Shown here: one piece after another, positions 1 to 10,215 of the stretch
Layout: each line of letters begins with the position of its first letter
Numbering within the stretch: the first letter of the stretch is position 1
Assembly (NCBI RefSeq): GCF_900110925.1
Contig: NZ_FOFP01000016.1
Coordinates: 62,001 to 126,000 of the forward strand
Reading direction: 5' to 3'
From: Pseudomonas cuatrocienegasensis
Lineage (GTDB): Bacteria > Pseudomonadota > Gammaproteobacteria > Pseudomonadales > Pseudomonadaceae
Length of the DNA stretch: 64,000 bases
Notes under the pieces: model-generated
Told to the model about the DNA's origin: nothing
The model's database searches: none
The model's input: only the letters and a program-made list of their open reading frames with translations
Made by a program: the position numbers and the translations under genes

Positions 1-546
1 GATCCCCCGTTGGGTGCTGGCCGGTACGGGTTGGAACGCCGCGGCAACCGGCTCATCCAGGCACTCCTGGCGCTCGGCAAGCCAGTACAGCAGGTGGCTG
101 TCACGCCACAGGCTGGGTGGCGGTTCCTGGTACAGCTGATAATGGCGTAGCAGGCACTGGGCGAGAAAATGCTGAGCCATATACAGGCACCAGGCCAGGT
201 GTGGGCGTGATGGTTGACGGCCCTGCAGAATCTGCAGCAGCAGGCGCTTGAAACCGATTGCCAGCTCGCTGCACAGGCGCAGGAAGAGTGGGGCGGGCGC
301 GTCGCTGACAGGCTGTTGTCGCGCATGGTAACGGTATGCATCGCTGAAGCTTTGCAGCGCCCGCTGCCTTTCGAGTAAGGTCATGGCGCTGCGGTTGAGG
401 CGAAACAGTAGGCCGAGCACCTCCTGCAGCGCCTGATCGAGCAGCAGCAGGCGCGCCTCACTCAGGCGATTATTGAGGTCGGCCAAGGGCACGGCCTCGC
501 CGTCAAGAATATCCGGGACTTCCAGGCGCAAGGCATCGAGCGTCAT
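1..546 (-). CDS. Hypothetical protein, 3' end outside window
   Basis: An uninterrupted reading frame of 182 codons starts at the ATG at 546 (MTLDALRLEVPD) and runs off the left edge without a stop. The product is Leu/Arg/Gln-rich and predicted mostly helical (for example LLLLDQALQEVLGLLFRLN), with no signal peptide or obvious membrane segment. It is divergent from the thioredoxin-like gene at 577, with about 30 bp between the two starts. Its place next to the thioredoxin and acylphosphatase genes corresponds to the PA0952 position of P. aeruginosa by remembered synteny. I do not recognise a domain and assign no function. Confidence 0.65.
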   Translation of the reverse strand, partial: MTLDALRLEVPDILDGEAVPLADLNNRLSEARLLLLDQALQEVLGLLFRLNRSAMTLLERQRALQSFSDAYRYHARQQPVSDAPAPLFLRLCSELAIGFKRLLLQILQGRQPSRPHLAWCLYMAQHFLAQCLLRHYQLYQEPPPSLWRDSHLLYWLAERQECLDEPVAAAFQPVPASTQRGI

Positions 547-576
547 ATCAACCCTAGGTGGACGAGGAGCGAAGGC

Positions 577-1056
577 ATGGGAACGCAACTCCAGACGGTC
601 ATTCGAGCCCTGATGGGCATCTGTGCCGGCTTGCTGCTGGCCGGGTGCGCCGAGGACCTGGGGCCCGATCAGCATGGACGAAAGGTAACGGCTGAACAGC
701 TCGAAGACCAGTGGTTGATCATCAATTACTGGGCCGAATGGTGTGCCCCCTGTCGAGTGGAAATTCCCGAATTGAACAGCCTGGCCAGCGAGTTGGATGG
801 GCGCCCTGTGACCGTGCTGGGCGTGAACTTCGACGGTCTGCAGGGCGAGACCCTGGAAAAGGCCGCCCAGGACATGGGCATCGCTTTCACCGTGCTCGCC
901 CAGGACCCGGCCGAGCGTTATCAGTTACCGCGTAATGAGGCCTTGCCGGTGACCTATATCATCGATGACCAAGGACAGCTTCGTGAGCGTCTGCTCGGGG
1001 AGCAAACCGCTGAGGGGCTCAAGGCCCGGCTGCTTGCCCTGCGCGAGGAGCAGTGA
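577..1056 (+). CDS. TlpA-like thioredoxin-fold lipoprotein
   Basis: A 159-aa thiol-disulfide oxidoreductase of the TlpA/ResA type. It has a lipoprotein signal peptide with lipobox LLAGC (Cys24), so the mature protein should be anchored in a membrane and face the periplasm. The redox motif WCAPC lies at residues 55-59, and the cis-Pro region (LPVTYIID) follows near residue 123. The family reduces or isomerises disulfides of exported proteins. A GAGGAG ribosome site precedes the ATG. The stop codon is 1 nt from the start of the acylphosphatase gene, so the two are probably co-transcribed. It corresponds to PA0953 by synteny. Confidence 0.9.
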   Translation: MGTQLQTVIRALMGICAGLLLAGCAEDLGPDQHGRKVTAEQLEDQWLIINYWAEWCAPCRVEIPELNSLASELDGRPVTVLGVNFDGLQGETLEKAAQDMGIAFTVLAQDPAERYQLPRNEALPVTYIIDDQGQLRERLLGEQTAEGLKARLLALREEQ

Positions 1057-1057
1057 G

Positions 1058-1330
1058 ATGAACTGCTGCATGCATGGGTTCGTTGAAGGTGTGGTGCAGG
1101 GCGTGGGGTTCCGCCAAGCCACGGCGCGAGAGGCGGATAAGTTAGGGCTGGACGGCTGGGTGCGCAACCTTGGCGATGGCCGTGTCGAAGTGCTGTTTGA
1201 AGGTACGGATGAGGCTGTGCAGGCCCTGGCGAGCTGGCTTGAGCATGGCCCTGAGCAGGCCAAGGTCAACCAGCTGAGTCTTGAGGTACAGCCACTGCAG
1301 GGAATTGCAGGATTTTTGATTCGGCGCTGA
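1058..1330 (+). CDS. acyP: Acylphosphatase
   Basis: A 90-aa acylphosphatase, which hydrolyses carboxyl-phosphate bonds in small acyl phosphates in the cytoplasm. The family signature is clear: GFVEGVVQGVGFRQATAREA holds the phosphate-binding loop and catalytic Arg, and LGLDGWVRNLGDGRVEV holds the catalytic Asn. The frame is open upstream to 965, but ATG 1058 gives the usual ~90-residue length and sits just after the upstream stop with a GAGGAG site; ATG 1070 is also possible. It ends normally in a Phe-Leu-Ile-Arg-Arg tail. Confidence 0.92.
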   Translation: MNCCMHGFVEGVVQGVGFRQATAREADKLGLDGWVRNLGDGRVEVLFEGTDEAVQALASWLEHGPEQAKVNQLSLEVQPLQGIAGFLIRR

Positions 1331-1397
1331 CGGCCCTAGGTCAGCGCCATTCATTCGGCTATGTCCCGATGCTGTGTTACACGGCGTCGATGCGCCT

Positions 1398-1470
1398 CGT
1401 AGGAGCCGCGCCTCGCGGCGGATAGTGGCCATCCAAGCCAAAAGCTCGCGCCGGGGCGACGCTCCTACGG
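1398..1470. repeat. REP-type inverted repeat
   Basis: CGTAGGAGC at the left arm and GCTCCTACG at the right arm flank about 55 bp with further complementary GC-rich segments. This is the arrangement of Pseudomonas REP elements. It lies in the gap between the convergent acylphosphatase and lipoprotein genes. Two other REP-like units occur at 4303 and 23722. Confidence 0.75.
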
Positions 1471-1533
1471 ATGTTGCGTCATGCCTTACCCGCGGCGCAG
1501 GGCATGGCCATTCACTTAGGGCGGCGTTGTGCC

Positions 1534-2484
1534 TCAGTCTTTGTCGGGGTCTGCGGCCAGGCGTCCAGCATCCTGCATCAGAGCCTTGAGGAAAGCTTCC
1601 TGAAGCTCCGGGTCATTGCGCGTCAGTTCGATCAGGCTCTGCTCCAGTTCACTGGCTTCTTCTTCCAGGCCCAGGTCAGAGAGGCGTTTGACCCGGTGTA
1701 CCCACTGTTGCACTTCGTCGTCTTCGAGATCGTCGTAGATCAGGTGGTGCGCTTCCTGCAGTTTGCCACGCAAAGTGCGGCTGACCAGCAGGGTGGCATC
1801 GGCGCGGGTCGTGCTCTGTGGGTCTTCCACGCTCAGCAGTAAGGTGCCGATACGGCCGATGTCCTGCTCTGAGAAAGGGCCATCGAGCAGGTTGAGACGC
1901 AGGATGCCATTACGATCAGTGAGCAGTTCATGGCTTTGCTCGCCTGCTTTGACCAGCACCGGGCGCTCGCTCCAGGGGAGGCTGGAGTATTCCATGCGGG
2001 CATCCTGGCGTTGCTCATCGAGGGTGGCCAGGTTCTGTTCGGAGCGGCCATTGGACTCGACGTTCATAAACGGGTTGATGCCAGCGAAGCCGTAGCTGAT
2101 CCAGTCTTTGGTCACGCTGTCCGGTAGGCTGCCGAGCAATACCACGTTGAGCACATTGGCACCCACACCACCGACGATCGCCACTGCGCCCAGCGGCACT
2201 TCATACAGCTCGCGCCAGGGCTGATAGGGCGTGTAGCGGTCATAACGGCGAGTGACTTCGTATGCCGTTACCTCGAAGGTCTTCTGCTCATGCACGCGTA
2301 CTCGCCGCTGTGGCAATTCCAGCACCCGTGGCTCGCCGACGTCGATTTGCAGGCTATGGTCGAGCAGTTTGCGCTCAATGCGCTCTTCGTGTTCGCTGCG
2401 TTGTGGCAGGTGATTGGCACAACCGGCAAGAAAGAGAGCGGCGCACAAGGCGCCGCCGAGCTGTAGGGTGTTTCGCTTGAACAT
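1534..2484 (-). CDS. Conserved lipoprotein of unknown function (PA0955-like)
   Basis: A 316-aa protein with a lipoprotein signal ending in FLAGC (Cys22), so it should be a lipid-anchored envelope protein. A hydrophobic Gly/Val/Leu-rich stretch around residues 95-120 (VPLGAVAIVGGVGANVLNVV) could be a membrane segment. The C-terminal third is acidic and helical, ending AADPDKD. It lies just downstream of proS on the same strand, matching PA0955. The function is unknown. The ATG at 2484 has a weak ribosome site, but it gives an intact signal peptide. Confidence 0.75.
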   Translation of the reverse strand: MFKRNTLQLGGALCAALFLAGCANHLPQRSEHEERIERKLLDHSLQIDVGEPRVLELPQRRVRVHEQKTFEVTAYEVTRRYDRYTPYQPWRELYEVPLGAVAIVGGVGANVLNVVLLGSLPDSVTKDWISYGFAGINPFMNVESNGRSEQNLATLDEQRQDARMEYSSLPWSERPVLVKAGEQSHELLTDRNGILRLNLLDGPFSEQDIGRIGTLLLSVEDPQSTTRADATLLVSRTLRGKLQEAHHLIYDDLEDDEVQQWVHRVKRLSDLGLEEEASELEQSLIELTRNDPELQEAFLKALMQDAGRLAADPDKD

Positions 2485-2507
2485 GATGGCTCGTGTGCAA
2501 AAAGTGA

Positions 2508-4223
<1,716 letters not shown>

Positions 4224-4302
4224 ATTTGGCCGTTCTGTCCGTTGCATGGGCATTTGATAGGCCGGCATTGTACGGTGCCTATACAGTGGCGTACAGGATG
4301 GG

Positions 4303-4375
4303 GGTAGGCGCGAATTTATTCGCGATTGCAGCGGTTGCCCTGACGGGCATGATCGCGAATAAATTCGCTCCTACC
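4303..4375. repeat. REP-type inverted repeat
   Basis: GGTAGGCGCGAATTTATTCG at the left and CGAATAAATTCGCTCCTACC at the right form a long, nearly perfect inverted repeat with about 30 bp between arms. This is a typical Pseudomonas REP unit, here between the divergent proS and thioesterase genes. Any proS promoter must lie within or near it. Confidence 0.85.
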
Positions 4376-4434
4376 CTGGCTGCGCATGGTAAAGCACAGA
4401 GCGCTTTCGAGATCATCGACTGTGAGAGGTGAGG

Positions 4435-4857
4435 ATGTCGACATTGACCGCGCAGGACGTTCAGGCGCTGATTCGCGCGGGACTGCCCATGGCTGAGGAC
4501 CTTGATTTATGCATTGATCGCCTGGACGAGCAGGGCGTGCTGGCCCGTGTGCCGTTCCATGCCAGACTGGTGCGCCCAGGCGGTACGCTGTCGGGGCCGA
4601 CGCTGATGGCACTGGCCGATGCGGCCATGTATGCCGTGGTGCTGGGGCGTTTGGGGCGGGTCGAGATGGCGGTTACGTCCAACCTGAATATCAACTTTCT
4701 GGTCAAACCGCAGCCCGTCGATCTATTGGCCGATGCGCGCATTCTGCGCCTTAGTCGGCGCCAGGCCGTATGTGAGGTCGGTCTTTATTCAGCGGGTAAT
4801 CCTGACGAGCTGGTCGCCCATGTAACGGGCACTTACGCGTTGCCGCTGACCTCCTGA
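4435..4857 (+). CDS. PaaI-type hotdog thioesterase
   Basis: A 140-aa hotdog-fold protein of the acyl-CoA thioesterase (PaaI/YigI) type. The central helix motif RPGGTLSGPTLMALADAAMY carries the family's Gly-rich active-site turn and the acidic residue of 'ADAA'. The C-terminal strands (VTSNLNINFLVKPQP, RQAVCEVGLYS) are also typical. GAGAGGTGAGG precedes ATG 4435; a GTG two codons upstream is possible but less well spaced. It is followed at once by a bidirectional terminator shared with oprD. It corresponds to PA0957. The substrate is not predictable. Confidence 0.85.
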   Translation: MSTLTAQDVQALIRAGLPMAEDLDLCIDRLDEQGVLARVPFHARLVRPGGTLSGPTLMALADAAMYAVVLGRLGRVEMAVTSNLNINFLVKPQPVDLLADARILRLSRRQAVCEVGLYSAGNPDELVAHVTGTYALPLTS

Positions 4858-4868
4858 GACGGGCAAGA

Positions 4869-4897
4869 AAAAGCCCGGCACAGAGGCCGGGCTTTTC
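4869..4897. terminator. Bidirectional rho-independent terminator
   Basis: AAAGCCCGGC and GCCGGGCTTTT are complementary arms around ACAGAG, with A's on the left and T's on the right. It can therefore end transcription of the thioesterase gene (+) and of oprD (-), which converge here. Confidence 0.85.
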
Positions 4898-4921
4898 ATA
4901 TTGCTACCGCAAGGGTCCGAG

Positions 4922-6238
4922 TTACAGGACGCTCAGCGGGTACTCGACGATCAGACGGAAGTCATTAACATCGCCGCTGTAGGAGTTGTCAGCACGGTAG
5001 AAGGCGTTACGGATACGGAACGACAGATCCTTGGCTGCGCCATCCTGGATGACGTACTTGGCTTCCAGGTTGATTTCGCGCTCTTGAGCATCACCATCAG
5101 TGACGAAGCCATCATCATCACGGGTAGTGATGTTATCGCCAACAATGTAGCGGGTCATGAAGCTAAGACCAGGAACACCAAAGGTGGCCATGTCGATATC
5201 GTAGCGAGCCTGCCAGGAGTTTTCGTTTTCACCATTGAAGTCGGAAAACTGAACGGAGTTGGCCAGGAAGATAGTGCCACCACCGTCAACGCCATAAACG
5301 TAACCAGCATCGCCGCTTGAGCGCTGATGTGCAACAGTGAAGGTGTGAGCGCCTACGCTGTAAGCGGCCGCCAAGCTCCAGATCTTGTTATCGACTTCGC
5401 CTGCGAGTTCGTCGCCTTCACCGGTAGTTTTATACCCGTTCAGATCGAAGTTCAGGGCTTGGTCATCTGTGATCGGCAGATTGTAGTTCAAGTTGACGTA
5501 AATCTTCTTGAAGTAGTCTTCGACGTCAGAGTGGTGAACCGCAGCGCTGAAGTTATCAGTGAAGCTGTAGCTTGCACCAAAGATATTGGCAGAGGTCAGG
5601 CCAGGATTTTTCAGGCCGGTATCACTGTCGCGACCATTGATGCTGTCACGGTAGCTGCCTACTTGGCTGCTCATTGCGGTGAAGCGACCAGCCGACAGCT
5701 CAAGGCCTTCAATTTCGTTGCTGGTTAGCAGGGTGCCGGTTGTAACCTCTGGCAGGATGCGGCTGTCGTCAGTTGCAAATACCGGGCTGGCAGTCATCTG
5801 ATTGCCATATTTCAATACGGTGTCAGAGACACGGAATTTGATGGCACCGCCCACTTCTGTTTGGGTGTCATCACCGCGGCCGTCGCCAGTTTGGCCGAAC
5901 AGACCGTTACCGTAGCGGCCACGGCCGCTGTCAATTTTGATGCTGCTCAGGCTGTGTGCGTCAAAACCCACGCCGACTGTGCCCTGCGTGAAGCCAGACT
6001 CGAGCAGCAAGCGGATGCCCAGGCCGGTCTCTTCGCGATAACCCGCTGGATTAGTAGAAGTGCTAGCGGAGTTTGGACCGTTGCGGAAATCGCGGTTCAT
6101 GTAAAGGACGCGATTGAAGATGTCGAAGCTTGTATCTTCAATCAGGCCGTTGGACTCGGACTGGCTCGAGGCCATGGCCATTTGGGTACTGCCCGCGGCT
6201 ACTGCCAGGGCGATTACGCTCCACTTCATCACTTGCAT
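4922..6238 (-). CDS. oprD: OprD-family outer-membrane porin
   Basis: A 438-aa substrate-specific 18-strand porin for basic amino acids, peptides or related nutrients (the group that admits carbapenems in P. aeruginosa). It starts MQVMKWSVIALAVAAGSTQM, a classical OprD signal peptide, preceded by AAGGAG. Family blocks are present: SGFTQGTVGVGFDA, FANLEGLELSAG-like segment, IFLANSVQFSDFNG, SWQARYDIDMATFGVPGLSF, and the C-terminal YPLSVL. The frame extends 57 codons upstream, but the signal peptide fixes the start. It sits in the PA0958 (oprD) position. Sequence differences from OprD in the loops mean the substrate may differ. Confidence 0.92.
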   Translation of the reverse strand: MQVMKWSVIALAVAAGSTQMAMASSQSESNGLIEDTSFDIFNRVLYMNRDFRNGPNSASTSTNPAGYREETGLGIRLLLESGFTQGTVGVGFDAHSLSSIKIDSGRGRYGNGLFGQTGDGRGDDTQTEVGGAIKFRVSDTVLKYGNQMTASPVFATDDSRILPEVTTGTLLTSNEIEGLELSAGRFTAMSSQVGSYRDSINGRDSDTGLKNPGLTSANIFGASYSFTDNFSAAVHHSDVEDYFKKIYVNLNYNLPITDDQALNFDLNGYKTTGEGDELAGEVDNKIWSLAAAYSVGAHTFTVAHQRSSGDAGYVYGVDGGGTIFLANSVQFSDFNGENENSWQARYDIDMATFGVPGLSFMTRYIVGDNITTRDDDGFVTDGDAQEREINLEAKYVIQDGAAKDLSFRIRNAFYRADNSYSGDVNDFRLIVEYPLSVL

Positions 6239-6859
6239 CGTGATTGCTCCTTGGGTTTGGAAGAGTTGCGCTATCCACTTGATTGTTATATGGACAGCTC
6301 TTTCTTTTTGTGTCGGCGCTAACTTATAGCACGCAGCCAATGTTGGCGATAGTTGGAATCTATTCGTCGGACATTCTGCATGGCTGTGTCGCAAAAGCCG
6401 ATGAAGCATGTCGCAATTTTGTAGATCTACTTGCGTCCTGCAGCGCCAACCTCAGGGGGTAGCTGGTTTTAGCCGATCTGATCACACCACTGCACGGCTG
6501 TTTCCGAGCATTGCAGGCTATAAAGCAAGAGCCGTGCACAAGTGGCTGTTTTTATCGAAAAAAAATCTTGGCGGCCTGAATTGTCTCTTTTTTGTCGCCT
6601 GAAGGGAATTTTAGCGCGGGAGGAAGGTCGCGTCGGCTCTGGCGTGGGTGCTGTGCGTGCGCACTCATGGGGCCTGGTAAGGCTGTCTTGCACGCCTGTA
6701 ACGCTTTTGCACGGTGTCGTATTACTAGAGGGAACAAAGTGGTGCGTCGTTGTGGGGCGTATCCGGCGTGCGCCTCTTGTTGGTGCGTTTGCTGCTTCGT
6801 CGTGAGGTGGGGCTGGCTGCGTTATGCTGTAGGCCATTGCCGTGTGTTGAGGGAAAGAC
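6239..6859. other. Gene-free region between oprD and the HIT gene
   Basis: About 620 bp between divergent genes. I see no convincing coding region: the overlapping open frames here have poor start contexts and unnatural composition. It presumably holds the oprD leader and promoter, likely long because the family is heavily regulated, and the HIT-slyX promoter. The segment around 6555-6615 is A/T-rich. No clear operator was identified by eye. Confidence 0.5.
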
Positions 6860-7291
6860 ATGTTCGAGTTGGATGCACGCCTGCAGCAGGACACTCTGGT
6901 GTTGGGCGATTTGCCATTGTGCCGCCTGCTGTTGATGAATGATGCGAGTTACCCCTGGTTTATCCTGGTGCCGCGCCGGGAGGCTGTTAGTGAGCTGTTT
7001 CAGCTTGATGCGGCCGATCAGGCTGCGCTTTGGGCAGAAACGACGCGCCTGGCAGAAGTGCTCAAGGATGGGTTCAGTGGCGACAAGATGAATATCGCGA
7101 CCCTTGGCAATGTCGTCAGTCAGTTGCATATGCATGTCGTGGTGCGGCATCGGACTGATAGTGCCTGGCCAGCGCCGGTCTGGGGTCGTCTGCCCGCCGT
7201 GCCTTACGAGGCCGGGCAGGTCGACGCATTGCGAGCGCGTCTGCGTCTGCTGCTGGACGACAGCTTCGGTTTTGTCGAGGACATGGCATGA
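6860..7291 (+). CDS. HIT-family nucleotide-binding protein
   Basis: A 143-aa histidine-triad superfamily protein, expected to hydrolyse or transfer nucleoside phosphates. The active-site block is QLHMHVVVRH (residues 88-97). The first histidine of the canonical H-x-H-x-H motif is Gln88, while His90 and His92 are kept, so the nucleophile position is present. The motif MNIATLGNVVSQLH is typical of this proteobacterial subgroup (PA0959-like). Its stop overlaps the slyX start (ATGA), implying translational coupling. Confidence 0.85.
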   Translation: MFELDARLQQDTLVLGDLPLCRLLLMNDASYPWFILVPRREAVSELFQLDAADQAALWAETTRLAEVLKDGFSGDKMNIATLGNVVSQLHMHVVVRHRTDSAWPAPVWGRLPAVPYEAGQVDALRARLRLLLDDSFGFVEDMA

Positions 7292-7491
7292 GCGAGTCGC
7301 GCCTTACCGAGCTGGAGAGCCGGCAAGCGTTTCAGGACGATACCTTGCAGGCCTTGAACGATATCGTGGTTCAGCAGCAGCGGCAGATCGAGCGCCTGCA
7401 ATTGCAGGTAGAGGCGCTTGCCAGGCGTCTGCAGGCCATGAGCGTGCAGTTCGATATCGCCGATGACGAAGCGCCGCCGCCTCATTACTAA
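7288..7491 (+). CDS. slyX: SlyX family protein
   Basis: A 67-aa SlyX homologue: RLTELESRQAFQDDTLQALN followed by a heptad-rich coiled coil and the conserved C-terminal PPHY. The length is normal. The molecular role of SlyX is not established, although the gene is widespread in gammaproteobacteria. Its ATG overlaps the stop codon of the HIT gene by 4 nt. A strong terminator lies 55 bp downstream. Confidence 0.9.
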   Translation: MSESRLTELESRQAFQDDTLQALNDIVVQQQRQIERLQLQVEALARRLQAMSVQFDIADDEAPPPHY

Positions 7492-7546
7492 GGGTTGTCG
7501 CCGTTTCGTTCGCAATGCGCAGATCCTGGAGATACCGCGTCTAGAC

Positions 7547-7578
7547 AGCAAAGAGCCCGCATTCGCGGGCTCTTTGCT
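7547..7578. terminator. Bidirectional rho-independent terminator
   Basis: A perfect 14-bp stem, AGCAAAGAGCCCGC / GCGGGCTCTTTGCT, with loop ATTC between convergent slyX and the cold-shock gene. Both arms are rich in A/T at their outer ends, so it can act in either direction. Confidence 0.8.
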
Positions 7579-7589
7579 ATATCAGTGAA

Positions 7590-8198
7590 TCAGCGGCGTA
7601 ACGGCAGGGCGGCGATTACGTCTTCGGCTTGCAAGCCTTTATCGCGCTGCATGACCGAGAATTCGACTCGCTGCCCTTCAACCAGCACGCGGTGCCCTTC
7701 GCCCCGGATGGCACGAAAGTGTACGAAGATGTCATCGCCTGAGTCGCGGGAGATAAAGCCGAAGCCTTTGGAGGTATTGAACCACTTCACGGTGCCGGTT
7801 TCGCGGTCGCCGCTTGCCACGCTGGCTGAGCCGGTATTGCGGCGTACAGTGAGTCGCAGGTTGGTGCCCAGGTGCAGCAGTACCGCCGCAATGGCGATTA
7901 TCAGGCTGAACAGCGTGGCCGGTTGGTCGGCGATAGTGGGCATAGGTGCCAGCAGGATCAGGGCCTGTAGCAGAACCACCAGTACCAGCAGGGCATACAC
8001 CAGGTTTTGCAGGTGATGACGCAGGCCGTTGTGCCAGATAGGCAGTTGTGGTGCGAGAATCAGGTTGAGTAGGCCGAATAGCGCCAGACACAGTGCATCA
8101 GGGTGCTGCAGGTAGGAGGATGGATCCGCAGTAAGGGTTGGAATAGCAGACAGCACAAGGGCGATGAGGCCCGTCAACAGGTGGACGATTTTCAACAT
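7590..8198 (-). CDS. Membrane-anchored cold-shock-domain protein
   Basis: A 202-aa protein with about four predicted membrane segments in its first ~125 residues (MLKIVHLLTGLIALVLSAIP, LCLALFGLLNLILAP, LVYALLVLVVLLQALILLAP, LFSLIIAIAAVLLHL) followed by a complete C-terminal cold-shock domain (GTVKWFNTSKGFGFISRD; RNP1 KGFGFI and RNP2 DIFVHF). Cold-shock domains bind single-stranded RNA or DNA; here the domain is expected to be held at the cytoplasmic face. It is longer than a ~70-aa Csp. ATG 8198 was chosen because upstream codons give non-natural sequence. It occupies the PA0961 position. Confidence 0.85.
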   Translation of the reverse strand: MLKIVHLLTGLIALVLSAIPTLTADPSSYLQHPDALCLALFGLLNLILAPQLPIWHNGLRHHLQNLVYALLVLVVLLQALILLAPMPTIADQPATLFSLIIAIAAVLLHLGTNLRLTVRRNTGSASVASGDRETGTVKWFNTSKGFGFISRDSGDDIFVHFRAIRGEGHRVLVEGQRVEFSVMQRDKGLQAEDVIAALPLRR

Positions 8199-8360
8199 GG
8201 TAAATGAGCTCGTTATCAAGGGTCGCGAGGAATAGCTGGCCGCGCAGAGGTGCCGGAGGGTTATGGGCAATGAAGAAACGTGCGGTTACAGCCTATGCGC
8301 GGCTCCGGGCGGAGCTGCGACACGCGGCGTATTTAACAGCAAAGCGGGTGGCTACTCAAA

Positions 8361-9428
8361 TCAGGCGCTAAGCACAGGTTCGGAGATTTCGGGTTGGGTG
8401 CGGTTGCGGCCATTGCGCTTGGCCTGGTAAAGGGCATCATCGGCACGTGTGATGAGGCTTTCGAGGCTGTCATGCGGCTCGGCAAGGGCAAAGCCCAGGG
8501 ATGCGGTGATGCTGTCGAGCACCTCGTCGGTGCGTCGAACCTTGACGCGTAACGCCTGGATCTTTTGCCGCAGCTGCTCGGCGAAGGCGCGTGCTTGTGT
8601 TGCCTCGGGGCAATCGCGCAGGATCACGCAGAATTCTTCACCGCCATAGCGTGCGGCTGTGGCCCGGGGTGGCAGCAAATCACGCAGTAGTTGTCCGACA
8701 TGCCGCAGTACGCGGTCACCCAGCGGGTGGCCATATTGGTCGTTGAAGTGTTTGAAATGGTCGATGTCCAGCATGATCAGGGCCAGGCCTTCGCGATCAC
8801 TGTTCAGTGCTTGCTGCAAAAGGCGTGTGAAGGCGTGGCGGTTGAATACGTGGGTGAGACTGTCGAGTGTGGCTGCGAGGTGGGCGCGTTCCAGTTGGCC
8901 GCGCAGGTGCTGGATCTCGCTTTGCGCTGCCTGCAGGCGATAAAGGAATTTTTCCTGCTGATCCTGCATCTGCTGTGTGCTTTGTTGCAGATCGTTGAGC
9001 AAATGAGGCAGGTCGTCGATGATCGGCTCCTGCAGTGCGGCTAAGCCCTGATCCAGGCTGCTCTGGTAGTGACGGCTGCCGCTCAGGCTCTGGCTGAGGT
9101 CGCCTTCGAGATCATCGACCAGTTCGATGACTTGCTGTTGACCTGCGCGTGCTTCTTCCAGTTCGCCACGGATGATGTAGTCGCGAAACAGCTTGATTGC
9201 GGCTTCTGAAGGGAAACTGTCGAAATCGGCAACGATTCTATCCAGGCGCCTATTGAGGTCGGGTTCTTTGCCCTTGCTGTAGGTGTACCAGAGCGCATAG
9301 TGCACCGGGTTGGGCGGGATATTGTGTTGCACCATCAGGGGGACAGCGTTCTTTAGCAGGCTGGCCGCTTCGCGCGTGTCTTCCGTGTAGAGGTGTAGGA
9401 GGGTAGGCGCTTTGTTCGGCTGGCTCAT
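8361..9428 (-). CDS. GGDEF diguanylate cyclase
   Basis: A 355-aa cytoplasmic diguanylate cyclase that would make c-di-GMP from two GTP. Residues ~1-130 form a helical, non-membrane N-terminal sensor region (LLKNAVPLMVQHNIPPNPVH). A coiled coil lies at ~140-190, then a full GGDEF domain with DSLTHVFNRHAF, LDIDHFKHFNDQYGHPLGD and the active site RYGGEEF. The usual RxxD inhibitory site just before GGEEF is absent (PRATAARYGGEEF), so product inhibition may be lost. It lies between the cold-shock gene and dps, an addition relative to P. aeruginosa as I remember it. Confidence 0.9.
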   Translation of the reverse strand: MSQPNKAPTLLHLYTEDTREAASLLKNAVPLMVQHNIPPNPVHYALWYTYSKGKEPDLNRRLDRIVADFDSFPSEAAIKLFRDYIIRGELEEARAGQQQVIELVDDLEGDLSQSLSGSRHYQSSLDQGLAALQEPIIDDLPHLLNDLQQSTQQMQDQQEKFLYRLQAAQSEIQHLRGQLERAHLAATLDSLTHVFNRHAFTRLLQQALNSDREGLALIMLDIDHFKHFNDQYGHPLGDRVLRHVGQLLRDLLPPRATAARYGGEEFCVILRDCPEATQARAFAEQLRQKIQALRVKVRRTDEVLDSITASLGFALAEPHDSLESLITRADDALYQAKRNGRNRTQPEISEPVLSA

Positions 9429-9490
9429 GCGGGTCGCTGTCGCAGATTTTAATCAGGCAGCATAGATCAGCCTGGTGCATGCGCCTAGCA

Positions 9491-9517
9491 GCACGAAGCC
9501 TGTGCGAGGCTTCGTGC
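9491..9517. terminator. Hairpin downstream of dps
   Basis: GCACGAAGCCT and AGGCTTCGTGC form an 11-bp stem around a 5-nt loop, just after the dps stop on the minus strand. No T-tract follows on that strand, so its role as a terminator is uncertain. Confidence 0.4.
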
Positions 9518-9528
9518 AAAACAAACTG

Positions 9529-9999
9529 TCAGGCTTCGAGCAGGCTGCGCAGCATCCAGGCAGTTTTTTCGTGGACCTGCATGCGTTGTGTCAGCAGGTC
9601 TGCTGTTGGCTCATCGCTGACCTTGTCGAGCAGCGGGAAAATACCACGCGCGGTGCGGGTTACCGCTTCCTGGCCCTGGACCAGCTGTTTGATCATGTCG
9701 GCAGCAGCGGGTACGCCTTCTTCTTCTTTGATAGAAGACAGGCGCGCATAGGCGGCGTAGGTACCCGGTGCCGGGAAGCCAAGGGCGCGGATGCGTTCGG
9801 CGATCTGGTCGACGGCCAGGGCGAGCTCGGTGTACTGACCCTCGAACATCAGGTGCAGGGTGTTGAACATTGGCCCTGTCACGTTCCAGTGGAAGTTGTG
9901 GGTCTTTAAATAAAGTGTGTAGGTGTCTGCGAGCAGGCGCGACAGGCCCTCGGCAATCGCAGCGCGGTCTTGTTCGGCAATTCCGATGTTGATTTCCAT
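9529..9999 (-). CDS. dps: Dps-like ferritin (DNA-protecting, iron-storage protein)
   Basis: A 156-aa Dps/ferritin-like protein. The ferroxidase-site block LYLKTHNFHWNVTGPMF is present, followed by LHLMFEGQYTELALAVDQIAERI; these provide the His, Asp and Glu ligands at the subunit interface. The family forms dodecamers that oxidise and store iron and protect DNA in stress. The start at 9999 has CGAGGAGAAAGG before the ATG, and the frame upstream is not natural protein. It corresponds to PA0962. Confidence 0.92.
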   Translation of the reverse strand: MEINIGIAEQDRAAIAEGLSRLLADTYTLYLKTHNFHWNVTGPMFNTLHLMFEGQYTELALAVDQIAERIRALGFPAPGTYAAYARLSSIKEEEGVPAAADMIKQLVQGQEAVTRTARGIFPLLDKVSDEPTADLLTQRMQVHEKTAWMLRSLLEA

Positions 10000-10215
10000 A
10001 CCTTTCTCCTCGGTCAGGTTCTGGGCTTCAGTGGCCCCTTGATGGACCGATGCTAGCACAGTGCTGTGCCGTTTCGATCCTGTGGCGTACCTATTCAAAG
10101 TCTTTGCTTAGAAGGTCGCCCGGCTTGGAGGTTCAGGGCCAGTCGGTGCGGCAGGTGGTCGCTGGTGCAGCCCGGCATCATCGCGCTGGCGGCTGCACGT
10201 GGCGGCTTAACCCTA

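Noticed and set aside
6469..6894. ORF upstream of the HIT gene, minus strand
   Set aside because: Overlaps the HIT start, no ribosome site, low-complexity composition. The region is more likely regulatory.
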